Source: Candidatus Segatella violae
Lineage (GTDB): Bacteria > Bacteroidota > Bacteroidia > Bacteroidales > Bacteroidaceae
NCBI GenBank assembly: GCA_002440225.1
Contig: DJSH01000050.1
Coordinates: 1 to 16,045, forward strand
DNA length: 16,045 nt
Direction: 5' to 3'
This document shows positions 8,208 to 15,190 of the stretch, in pieces. The notes under the pieces are model-generated. The model was not told the DNA's origin, searched no databases, and saw only the letters and a list, made by a program, of their open reading frames with translations. Made by a program: the position numbers and the translations under genes. Each line of letters opens with the position of its first letter. Within the stretch, counting starts at the first letter, position 1.

Positions 8208-8248
8208 ACGCTTTTAATTAAGATGGTTTAAAATACATTTACTTGTTG

Positions 8249-8280
8249 CAAAGATATGAAAAAATTAGATACCAAACAAG
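8249..8280 (-). promoter_or_regulatory. Promoter of the fimbrillin/M64 operon
   Basis: On the minus strand a perfect Bacteroidota -7 box, TATCTTTG (8249-8256, CAAAGATA on plus), lies 41 nt before the ATG. A partial -33 element, CTTG (8277-8280), sits 20 nt upstream of it; a better TTTG at 8273-8276 has a spacing of only 16. Start of transcription is expected near 8242. This is the only clear -7 box I found for the minus-strand operon. Confidence 0.65.
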
Positions 8281-8353
8281 TTCATAATGGTTCATTAGTG
8301 AAAAAAGATGCTAAGAAAGTGGTTTTTGGTGCTAGATTTCGCAAAAAAATATG

Positions 8354-8361
8354 TATTTTTG
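8354..8361 (+). promoter_or_regulatory. -7 box for the small exported protein gene
   Basis: TATTTTTG followed by CGCC matches TAnnTTTG. The nearest upstream TTTG (8325-8328) is 25 nt away, longer than the usual 19-21, so the -33 element is weak. The site is divergent from the fimbrillin promoter about 100 nt to the left. Confidence 0.5.
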
Positions 8362-8415
8362 CGCCAAGAAAGGCGAAAAAACGTAATTAATCAACAACAA
8401 AAGGAGATATTCAAT

Positions 8416-8700
8416 ATGAAAAGAACAGGAATGATTATAGCCATTCTAGGCATTACGCTCTCTGCGATAGCACAAGTAGACTCCACCAAGATGATGAAAG
8501 ATAGCGTGAGCGACGAGGCTATCCGTCTGCGCAGTAAGGAAAAGGTGGTGCGCCAAAAGGAGAAGGTACAACAGTTCATCAACAAGACCTCAGACAATGT
8601 TGCCGACACCGCAGAGGGCATCGGCAAAAAGGTGTCGAAGGCATTCAAACGCACCAAGAAGAAAATTCAAGGTGCGGTAGATGCCCTCAAGGAAAACTAA
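8416..8700 (+). CDS. Small exported Lys-rich helical protein
   Basis: 94 residues from the ATG at 8416. I chose this start over one at 8308 because a clear AAGGAG ribosome site (8401-8406) lies just before it, a -7 promoter box lies at 8354-8361 inside the longer frame, and residues 1-19 then form a proper signal peptide ending AIA-Q. The mature 75 residues are charged and Lys-rich, rich in predicted helix (DEAIRLRSKEKVVRQKEKVQ, then KKVSKAFKRTKKKIQGAVDA), with no Cys. I do not recognise a family; small periplasmic proteins of this type are common in Bacteroidota. A strong Shine-Dalgarno is less usual in this phylum. The stop overlaps the end of the convergent kinase gene by 4 bases. Confidence 0.75.
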   Translation: MKRTGMIIAILGITLSAIAQVDSTKMMKDSVSDEAIRLRSKEKVVRQKEKVQQFINKTSDNVADTAEGIGKKVSKAFKRTKKKIQGAVDALKEN

Positions 8701-9569
8701 GAGATAATTCTCTCAACATCCTTCAGTGTACGATTGAACGGACCATTGTGCTCCAGCTTAATCGTACACATGGCGGCTGCAAACTTGCCAGCCTCGGTAG
8801 GTGTGGCGCCTTGCAATCGCTTATACAGATAACCAGCCGAATATGTATCACCACAACCAGTAGCATCTACCACCTCATGAGGCGCATAAGCAGGTATCTG
8901 ATAAAACACGTCATCCACATAGATCAGTGAGCCTTCGCTGCCCAAGGTGATGATTACTTCTTTCACCCCCCAAGCATGAATTAACTTGGCTGCCTCCACG
9001 GGGTCTTTCAAGCCCGTAATGGTTTCCATCTCTATCTCATTCACCTTCAGATAATAAGTATACTTCAAGACATTGAGCTTATCCTTCCAGTCTATTGGGT
9101 AGACTTTCTCGTCTCTCACTTCACGAAGATATCCTTGCACGTCGATACTTACACGCCCTTTGGTTGAAAGATACGCCACGACCTCTGGTGAGAAATCGTC
9201 GCTCAACAAACTGCCTAGATGAAACACCTTAGCCTCAACATTCTTCAGCTGTTCTACAGTAAATGGATCGGCCTTCGCCAGCACACGCTGCTTGCGATCA
9301 TTCATGTTGTCACCATAAATATTTTCAAAAAACACAGTATTGCGCGAAGGATAGAGCACTACATCGATGCCTGCCTGCAGCATCTTCTCCACAGGTTCTT
9401 TCTCGGTTGGATCCATGGCTGTGACCAAAGAGAAAGTCACATCCTTGGGAAGTTGGTTTATGGCATAGGCAAAGTAGAAAGAGGTGCCTCCTGCCATGTA
9501 TACAATACGAGTTGGGGTCACTATCTTATCTTTAGTGATGTGCCCTATACAACAAATATCTTTCATCAT
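8697..9569 (-). CDS. PfkB-family carbohydrate/nucleoside kinase
   Basis: 290 residues, cytoplasmic, ribokinase fold. The N-terminus has the family opening DICCIGHITKDKI and the substrate-side glycine pair YMAGGTSFYFAYA (G27-G28). The C-terminal PfkB signature is DATGCGDTYSAGYLY, with the catalytic base D241 and the anion-hole glycines before it; EVIITLGSEGSLIY is the usual strand before the ATP site. The family phosphorylates sugars, nucleosides or related alcohols with ATP; the substrate cannot be read from the sequence. Neighbours (a small exported protein and an exchanger on the opposite strand) give no pathway hint. It has its own promoter (9589-9596) and converges on the small gene with a 4-base overlap of the ends. 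Confidence 0.9.
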   Translation of the reverse strand: MMKDICCIGHITKDKIVTPTRIVYMAGGTSFYFAYAINQLPKDVTFSLVTAMDPTEKEPVEKMLQAGIDVVLYPSRNTVFFENIYGDNMNDRKQRVLAKADPFTVEQLKNVEAKVFHLGSLLSDDFSPEVVAYLSTKGRVSIDVQGYLREVRDEKVYPIDWKDKLNVLKYTYYLKVNEIEMETITGLKDPVEAAKLIHAWGVKEVIITLGSEGSLIYVDDVFYQIPAYAPHEVVDATGCGDTYSAGYLYKRLQGATPTEAGKFAAAMCTIKLEHNGPFNRTLKDVERIIS

Positions 9570-9588
9570 TATTCATTTAAAACGGGTG

Positions 9589-9596
9589 CAAAGGTA
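9589..9596 (-). promoter_or_regulatory. -7 box for the PfkB-family kinase gene
   Basis: On the minus strand this reads TACCTTTG followed by CAC, a perfect TAnnTTTG, 20 nt before the start codon of the kinase. No TTTG is found at the expected -33 distance. It forms a 12-bp inverted repeat with the divergent box at 9660-9667. Confidence 0.55.
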
Positions 9597-9636
9597 CATA
9601 AAAACTTTGAAGATTCTTTTATTTTTCCCTTTTTAT

Positions 9637-9667
9637 TTTGTTTTATCCGCAAATTGCTGTACCTTTG
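9637..9667 (+). promoter_or_regulatory. Promoter of the AspT/YidE-type exchanger gene
   Basis: TTTG (9637-9640), a 19-nt spacer, then TACCTTTG (9660-9667) followed by CAC: a full match to the Bacteroidota primary-sigma consensus TTTG-N19-21-TAnnTTTG. Transcription should start near 9674, giving a leader of about 50 nt before the ATG at 9726. Confidence 0.75.
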
Positions 9668-9725
9668 CACACGAATATAAACAAATAGGACATTTTATCT
9701 AGAACAGATACAATAAAACAACATT

Positions 9726-11384
9726 ATGTGGTTTGATAATTTAATCAACGTGCATTCGGCGGTGCAAGGCATCGTCATTCTTTCATTGATTTGTACCTTG
9801 GGTCTTGCCCTTGGCAAGATTCACGTCAAAGGAATTTCCCTTGGCATAGCCTTCGTATTCTTTGTGGGTATCCTAGCAGGACACTTCGGACTCACCATCG
9901 ATCACAACATGTTAGAATTTGCCGAAAGTTTCGGTCTCACCATGTTTGTGTATGTATTGGGGCTGTATGTGGGTCCAAACTTTTTCGGTTCCATGCGGCA
10001 TGAGGGCATCTCGCTCAACCTATGGAGCCTGGCAGTCATCGTGGTGGGCACACTTTTCTCGCTCGGTCTTTGTGCCGTGTTACCTGTGAGCTTACCCGAC
10101 ATGGTAGGTATCCTGTGCGGAGCCACTACCAACACGCCAGCACTAGGTGCCGCCCAGCAAGCCCTGCAACAGTTGGGGCTCCCTAGCGGTGGGGCTGCAT
10201 TAGGATGTGCCGTCACCTATCCTCTGGGAGTTGTGGGTGTCATCTTGGCGATGATGCTGCTACGCAAACTGTTTGTAAAGCCCGAAGACTTGAAAATAAG
10301 GCAAAACGACGAAGACGATCATACTTCCATAGGTCAATACATCATCGTCAACCCTGCACTCAATGGCAACACCATCGCAGAAATCTCGATGATGACTCAC
10401 CGTAAGTTTATCATTTCACGTGTATGGCGTGGCGAACAAGTGATTGTGCCACAAGCCGACACGGTATTGCACACCAATGACAATGTACTTGTAGTAACCA
10501 ACAAAGACGAAGTGTCGGCGATGCAAATTCTCTTCGGCAAGAAGGTTGACAAGGATTGGAACCGTGACAAGGTAGATTGGAATGCCATTGATGCCAAGGT
10601 GGAGAGTCGCATCATCGTGGTGACACGACATGGTCTAAACGGCAAACGGCTCGGAAGCCTCCAGATGCGCAATACATACGGTGTAAACGTGAGCCGTGTG
10701 CTACGTGGCGACATTCGCTTGCTTGCCACCGACGATCTTCGTATCCAATACGGCGACCGATTCACTGTGGTAGGAGATCCTGCAAGTATCGACCATGTAG
10801 AGCAATTTTTGGGCAATGCTGTAAAGACATTGAACGAGCCAAACCTGGGTGCCATCTTCTTGGGCATCATCCTCGGTCTTGCCATCGGAACCGTCCCCTT
10901 GAATATTCCAGGCATGACAGCACCAGTACGACTTGGTATCGCCGGTGGTCCTATTGTGATGGGTATTCTAATTGGTGCCCTTGGTCCTCGCGTGCATTTC
11001 ATCTCCTATATGACACGAAGCGCAGGCTTAATGCTTCGAGAATTGGGATTGGCGCTCTATCTAGGCTGTCTGGGGTTGGATGCCGGCGGACAGTTCTTTG
11101 AGACAGTAGTTCGTCCGGAAGGTTTGATGTGGGTAGGCATCGGATTCCTCATCACTGTAGTGCCCGTAGTTGTTGTTGGTTTGATTATTCTGAAGACCAA
11201 GAAATACGATTTCGGTAGCATCTGCGGCATTCTCTGTGGCAGTATGGCAAACCCTATGGCATTGACTTATGCCAACGAAACTTTGGATGGAGACACTCCT
11301 AGTGTCAGCTATGCCACGGTCTATCCACTTGGCATGTTTATTCGAGTGGTCATCGCCCAGGTTATCGTAATGTTCTTCGTATAG
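9726..11384 (+). CDS. AspT/YidE/YbjL-type antiporter with two RCK_C domains
   Basis: 552 residues, inner membrane. The protein is an internal duplication: an N-terminal membrane half (about 12-185) and a C-terminal one (about 375-552). Each has the matching motif near its end, CGATTNTPALGAAQQAL (about 131) and CGSMANPMALTYANETL (about 503). Between them lie two soluble RCK_C (TrkA-C-like) domains (about 200-370), with the typical NGNTIAEI, HRKFIISRVWRGEQ, LHTNDNVLVV and LNGKRLGSLQMRNTYGVNVS, YGDRFTVVGD. This layout is that of the aspartate:alanine exchanger (AAE) family. In AspT the exchange of aspartate for alanine drives energy conservation; for the Bacteroidota members the substrate is not known to me, so only an anion or amino-acid exchange role is inferred. 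It has its own promoter and a strong terminator, so is probably monocistronic. Confidence 0.9.
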   Translation: MWFDNLINVHSAVQGIVILSLICTLGLALGKIHVKGISLGIAFVFFVGILAGHFGLTIDHNMLEFAESFGLTMFVYVLGLYVGPNFFGSMRHEGISLNLWSLAVIVVGTLFSLGLCAVLPVSLPDMVGILCGATTNTPALGAAQQALQQLGLPSGGAALGCAVTYPLGVVGVILAMMLLRKLFVKPEDLKIRQNDEDDHTSIGQYIIVNPALNGNTIAEISMMTHRKFIISRVWRGEQVIVPQADTVLHTNDNVLVVTNKDEVSAMQILFGKKVDKDWNRDKVDWNAIDAKVESRIIVVTRHGLNGKRLGSLQMRNTYGVNVSRVLRGDIRLLATDDLRIQYGDRFTVVGDPASIDHVEQFLGNAVKTLNEPNLGAIFLGIILGLAIGTVPLNIPGMTAPVRLGIAGGPIVMGILIGALGPRVHFISYMTRSAGLMLRELGLALYLGCLGLDAGGQFFETVVRPEGLMWVGIGFLITVVPVVVVGLIILKTKKYDFGSICGILCGSMANPMALTYANETLDGDTPSVSYATVYPLGMFIRVVIAQVIVMFFV

Positions 11385-11402
11385 AAATATAAAAATCGCA
11401 TA

Positions 11403-11447
11403 TATCAAGAAAGGCTGGCTTCTGCTAGAAGTCAGCCTTTCTTGATA
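11403..11447. terminator. Bidirectional 21-bp-stem terminator shared by convergent genes
   Basis: Arms 11403-11423 and 11427-11447 pair over 21 positions with a single G-U (11418/11432) and a 3-nt loop. On the plus strand it lies 19 nt after the exchanger stop. On the minus strand the last codons and the TAG stop (11425-11427) of the pseudouridine synthase lie in the right arm and loop. T-rich runs on the far sides are short, but the stem is very stable. Confidence 0.85.
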
Positions 11448-13212
11448 TAGTAAGTTTCTTTCCGGTCAAGGGATGATAGAAAGTAATCTCCTCAGCATGG
11501 AGATGGAGGCGGGCAGCCTTCTCATTGCCATAGAGTGGGTCGCCAAGAATGGGGGCATCCAAACCTTCTTGATGCGCACAATGAACGCGAAGCTGATGGG
11601 TTCGGCCTGTTTTGGGATAGAGGGCAAGGCGCAGATGTGTATCGTCCATTCGCTCTAATATCTCATATTCGGTAATGGCTTCCTTGCCTTGTTCGCGTTG
11701 CACGATTTGGCGAGGGCGGTCTAGGTAATCGGGCATCAAAGGGAGAGAAAGAATCGCTCTATTTTTTTCTCTGTTATTTTCCGCAGTTTCTGTCATTTTT
11801 CTTTCTACGTTGAAATCTGCCATCAATTTATCACAAGCTTCTTTGCTGCCACAACCGATGATGGCGATGTATTTCTTCTGAACTTGATGGGTCAAGAAAG
11901 CTCGTTGCAATCGATGATAAGCGAACTCGGTCTTGGCGATAATCATGAGTCCACTGGTCGCCATATCAAGCCGATGGACAATGAGTGGGCCTGTCGCCAT
12001 GGGATATTTTTTCCGCATCAGGGTATATACAGATGGAAGATTGGCATCCTTGCCCGGTACAGCCAACAAGCCTTCCGGTTTGTAAATTACAGCTAGCTCT
12101 TGGTCTTCGAAAAGCATTTCCACCTTATTATATATAGAGACATCATTGTCGGCAGGCATTACTGTCGTTGGAACTGCAAAGATGTGAGCGGGCAGCATCC
12201 AGTGTAGTATCGGCTTGCACTTACCATTGCAAGCTGGATAAAACTGGAGATGATGGCGAATCTCTTCCTTTGGGCTTTCGCCCCACCAAAACATTGCCAT
12301 CTGCACAGGTTTGTAACCATATCGGTAAGCATATTGCAACAGTTTGGGTTCACAGCATTCGCCACTGCCAGCTGGTGGAACCATCTTCATGGCGACTCTT
12401 TTTGAAATGATAGATGCCTGTGGGGCGTCTTGAAGCGCAGCGTCTCGGAATATATCCAGCAAGTCTTTACTTTTCCCTTGGTAGTTGAGCATACGGAACT
12501 GCGAGAAGAGCCATTGCTGCAAGGCATCAGATAGCGTCTTTCGCAATTGTTTCAGTCTTTGCAGATTTTCTTGATAATCAGCAAATTCCATTTCTAAAGG
12601 AGTCTCCTCTGCAAGGGACTTCTTGAGACGGCGAAGTTCTGCCTTCATAAATTGGCTTTCCCTTGTCATTGCTTGCTTTTCTTCTGGAGTTAAAGCTTTG
12701 TGTTTTGGATCAAAGATTGCTTCTTCTCGACGAGCATCTCGTTTCGATTTAGCTATCTTTATTTTTTCTTGGTAAGAAATGATAACTTTCTTTCGCTCTT
12801 CTTGAAGGGAAGCTATTAATTTCTTCGCCTGTTTCATGCGCTCATCACCCTCCATTTGCTTGATGCTTTGGTTAATATGGGTAATTTCTGCCTCATGAAT
12901 TTTAAAGTAGCCATCAGGCTGTAAATAGTCGAAAACAGCAGGCACAAAATCTTCCCAATCGCTTCGTCCACCTATCTGCCCACTATAAGCAACAAAATAA
13001 CCTATCTGTGAGTCCTTTTCCACAATAAGAATGCCAAACATCTTACCTCGATCAATCTCATTTCTCCAATCGTTTCGCTTTTCGAGATAAAGCTGTAGCT
13101 CTTTGCATACAGCGATACAGAGAGGATGAAGCTCATAATTGAGAGGGTTGTTCATCTCCTTAGGTAATCCTATTTTCAACAGAAAATCTTGAGGGACAGG
13201 ATGTAATATCAT
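11425..13212 (-). CDS. Large RluA-family RNA pseudouridine synthase
   Basis: 595 residues, about twice the length of E. coli RluA. The catalytic domain (about 365-595) has YKPEGLLAVPGKD, the motif HRLDMATSGLMIIAKT with the catalytic Asp D416, KKYIAII and the closing GRTHQLRVHCAHQEGLDAPI followed by GDPLYG. It converts specific uridines in rRNA or tRNA to pseudouridine. The N-terminal part belongs to the long form found in Bacteroidota and some gammaproteobacteria: a globular region (about 1-115; GKMFGILIVEKDSQIGYFVA), a long charged coiled coil (about 125-245), and PPAGSGECCEPKLLQYAYRY plus MAMFWWGESP with extra Cys residues (C289, C290, and PACNGKC near 325). The target uridine is unknown. 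It follows the DUF3626-like gene by 10 nt, so both are probably cotranscribed, and its end is built into the shared terminator. Confidence 0.93.
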   Translation of the reverse strand: MILHPVPQDFLLKIGLPKEMNNPLNYELHPLCIAVCKELQLYLEKRNDWRNEIDRGKMFGILIVEKDSQIGYFVAYSGQIGGRSDWEDFVPAVFDYLQPDGYFKIHEAEITHINQSIKQMEGDERMKQAKKLIASLQEERKKVIISYQEKIKIAKSKRDARREEAIFDPKHKALTPEEKQAMTRESQFMKAELRRLKKSLAEETPLEMEFADYQENLQRLKQLRKTLSDALQQWLFSQFRMLNYQGKSKDLLDIFRDAALQDAPQASIISKRVAMKMVPPAGSGECCEPKLLQYAYRYGYKPVQMAMFWWGESPKEEIRHHLQFYPACNGKCKPILHWMLPAHIFAVPTTVMPADNDVSIYNKVEMLFEDQELAVIYKPEGLLAVPGKDANLPSVYTLMRKKYPMATGPLIVHRLDMATSGLMIIAKTEFAYHRLQRAFLTHQVQKKYIAIIGCGSKEACDKLMADFNVERKMTETAENNREKNRAILSLPLMPDYLDRPRQIVQREQGKEAITEYEILERMDDTHLRLALYPKTGRTHQLRVHCAHQEGLDAPILGDPLYGNEKAARLHLHAEEITFYHPLTGKKLTISRKADF

Positions 13213-13222
13213 ATATAAATAT

Positions 13223-14056
13223 TTAATTTTGGTCCAAAATATACATCTTCACTCCTATCTTCTCGAATTTCTCCTGTAGTTCGAGAAGTTTCTCCTTTTC
13301 CTCGGGCGAAGAAGGAGCCACGTCGATGCGCTCCACATCCTGGGTGATGTCGATATCGCCATGGTATTGTAGCTCGAAGAAGTCGAAGATAGGAGGAACA
13401 TCTTTCGCCACCTCTTCGATTAAAGGAAAGTTATTGATGGTGAGTTTCTTCTCCAATATCCACTGGGCAAAGAGGGCATAGGCAGCCACTGGGTCGCCCA
13501 TCTTCATCAGCGGCTCTCCATCGTGAGCCAAGCCACAGATACAGGTAGCCTTCACATCATCCACTCTTGTCGGGATGAGTTGATAAAACCTACCGAAGTT
13601 GACGGAATCGCCCACACAGAGGGTGGTGCGATGGAAGAGACGTTCCTTCTTGAGCTGGATGGATACATCGCCATACTGACACCACATTCCGCCATTGATG
13701 TAGAGGTCTTTCACCGCATCGGACTGCGAGAGGAAGCCATATTTCGGGAACTCGCTTGGCAAGAGTTTGTTGGCATTGCATCCGAAGAGAGCCTCAACAG
13801 CCTCCCTTCGGGTTTCCTTGCAGCCATTGGTAGCACCTGTGCCCGTCTCCATCATACTCTTGATGCGTTTCGACTCCAGGATGCCTTCCAAAGACGAGAC
13901 ATGCACACGGACATAGAATGCCCCATGATTGATGATTTGTCGGAGGAATCCCTCGACGATAGGCGCCACCATCTTATAATAAGGTTGCTGGCGAAGAAGT
14001 TCTTGGTAGGCTGACTGATGAGCCGCCAACGCACGCAGTGATTTCGGTGTATCCAT
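13223..14056 (-). CDS. DUF3626-like protein, possible ADP-ribosyltransferase fold
   Basis: 277 residues, no signal peptide. Landmarks agree with my memory of DUF3626: METGTG (69-74), an R-E-FG stretch (84-92), FPKYGFLS (103-110), YGDVSIQL (128-135), FHRTTLCVGDSVNFG (141-155) and FELQYHGDIDITQDVERIDV (227-246). The order VHVSSLEGILESKRI near residue 51, a central YGD/RTT strand region and a late E-x-Q-x-H-G strand followed by a helix and MYIL also resembles the layout of ADP-ribosyltransferase-fold proteins such as DarT; that is inference. E228 and Q230 would be the candidate catalytic positions. It starts an operon with a pseudouridine synthase 10 nt downstream and has a promoter and a palindromic leader upstream. 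No antitoxin-like gene is adjacent. The function is unknown. Confidence 0.75.
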   Translation of the reverse strand: MDTPKSLRALAAHQSAYQELLRQQPYYKMVAPIVEGFLRQIINHGAFYVRVHVSSLEGILESKRIKSMMETGTGATNGCKETRREAVEALFGCNANKLLPSEFPKYGFLSQSDAVKDLYINGGMWCQYGDVSIQLKKERLFHRTTLCVGDSVNFGRFYQLIPTRVDDVKATCICGLAHDGEPLMKMGDPVAAYALFAQWILEKKLTINNFPLIEEVAKDVPPIFDFFELQYHGDIDITQDVERIDVAPSSPEEKEKLLELQEKFEKIGVKMYILDQN

Positions 14057-14093
14057 ATTGCTCTGGTTTTAAATATGCTACTTTATAGTTGGC

Positions 14094-14123
14094 AACCGAA
14101 ACTTAGAAATTCTATAATCGGTT
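14094..14123. promoter_or_regulatory. Interrupted palindrome in the leader of the DUF3626-like operon
   Basis: Outer arms AACCGA (14094-14099) and TCGGTT (14118-14123), inner arms TAGAA (14104-14108) and TTCTA (14110-14114) around one A. It lies between the predicted promoter and the start codon, so it could be an operator or an mRNA hairpin. Confidence 0.45.
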
Positions 14124-14136
14124 ATGCTTTCAAATG

Positions 14137-14168
14137 CAAAGTAACACAAAAATCCCCATACCACCAAA
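14137..14168 (-). promoter_or_regulatory. Promoter of the DUF3626-like / pseudouridine synthase operon
   Basis: On the minus strand: TTTG (14165-14168), a 20-nt spacer, then TTACTTTG (14137-14144), which differs from TAnnTTTG at one position, followed by CA. The -33 element begins only a few bases after the stop of the upstream transporter gene. Transcription would start near 14130, giving a leader of about 75 nt. Confidence 0.55.
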
Positions 14169-14172
14169 CTTT

Positions 14173-15126
14173 TCAACTATTTTTCTTCTGATAATGCCAA
14201 AGCTCGAACGAATTGATGAGGTTCTGCCAGAGCACATAGCAACCGGGACCTACCGTTGACAAAGGGTTGAGATAGGCGGATGCCGCCCAAATGGCGAAAG
14301 GCGTGTTCTTCTGTCCCAAAGCCTGTCCCGATTCCACCACACTGTTGAAATAATGACCGATGAAACGACCGGTGGCAAACTGCACGATGCTCAGCATCAA
14401 TCCCAAGATAGCTATCACGCAGACAAACAGCAAGGAGGTGTTGGCGTGCATGATGTTGCGCATCGTGGTACCAGCCACCAAGACCAGCGAACCGCCCCAG
14501 AGATAAAAGCTCAAGTCCTTGATGCCTACTATCCAATGGTGGAAACGATGGAAGCCATGCTTCACGATGAAAGCCAAGCCCATCGGCACCACCAGCACGA
14601 TGCACACCTGATACAAGATGCCGAAGAAAGCAGAGAGGAAGGTGAGGTGCTCACCCTTCTCTATCAAAGGAAAACAGAGGGGTATCAGGATAGCAGTCAC
14701 TACATTGGAGATGAAAGTATAGGTGGTCATCTGCTCCATGCTGCCACCGAGCTTGGCTGTAATCACCGAACTGGCTGCAGCACAAGGACCAATGATACAA
14801 GCGAGTATCGCCTCCAAGAGAATGAGCGGTTCACCCTGAATATGGAAAACGAGTATCATACCTACGATGAGCAACACAAACACCACTTGCTGTATCGCCA
14901 CCCACAATTGCCACTTCACTGGTCGCAATTTCTTGAAATCCACCTTACAAAACACGGTGAAGAGAATGAGGAACATAAAGGATGGCAGGATGGGACGACT
15001 CAATGGCGTAAACCAATCGCTCACAGGTTCCAAGGCGGGTATCTCGGCAAAAACGAAATAGATGATAATGCCAAGGGCTATGGAGACTGGCAAAGTCCAG
15101 TCTTTCAAAAATCTTACAACTTTCAT
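14173..15126 (-). CDS. Bile acid:sodium symporter-fold (BASS/SBF-like) transporter
   Basis: 317 residues, inner membrane, with about 9-10 hydrophobic segments through nearly the whole length (first about residues 14-27). Family landmarks: LPSFMFLILFTVFCKVDFKK (48-66), the conserved unwound-helix motif GPCAAASSVITAKLGG (113-128) and the second crossover region GQALGQKNTPFAIWAASAYL (267-286), then PLSTVGPGCYVLWQN. BASS proteins move organic anions such as bile acids, pantothenate or keto acids, usually with sodium. I infer a small organic anion; nothing in the sequence names it. It lies 49 nt after the AstE/AspA-like gene, with a hairpin between, so it may be cotranscribed with it at reduced level. 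I see no good -7 box in the gap. Confidence 0.85.
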   Translation of the reverse strand: MKVVRFLKDWTLPVSIALGIIIYFVFAEIPALEPVSDWFTPLSRPILPSFMFLILFTVFCKVDFKKLRPVKWQLWVAIQQVVFVLLIVGMILVFHIQGEPLILLEAILACIIGPCAAASSVITAKLGGSMEQMTTYTFISNVVTAILIPLCFPLIEKGEHLTFLSAFFGILYQVCIVLVVPMGLAFIVKHGFHRFHHWIVGIKDLSFYLWGGSLVLVAGTTMRNIMHANTSLLFVCVIAILGLMLSIVQFATGRFIGHYFNSVVESGQALGQKNTPFAIWAASAYLNPLSTVGPGCYVLWQNLINSFELWHYQKKNS

Positions 15127-15162
15127 AAATACAATCTTTTTCTATTTAAACTATCTCACAAA

Positions 15163-15190
15163 GAGGAGGAAACCCTTAGATTTCCTCCTC
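15163..15190. terminator. 10-bp hairpin at the end of the AstE/AspA-like gene
   Basis: Perfect arms GAGGAGGAAA (15163-15172) and TTTCCTCCTC (15181-15190) enclose an 8-nt loop that contains the TAA stop (15176-15178). Read on the minus strand the hairpin is followed by TTTGTGAG, a weak T tract, so it may be a partial terminator or an mRNA-end stabiliser between two genes of one operon. Confidence 0.5.

Noticed and set aside
8308..8415. Longer start (8308) for the small exported protein
   Set aside because: It would put the -7 box and ribosome site inside the gene and bury the signal peptide at residue 37.
8697..8715. AGAGA-TAAT-TCTCT as a terminator between the small gene and the kinase gene
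   Set aside because: Only a 5-bp A/T-rich stem without a T tract; too weak to call.
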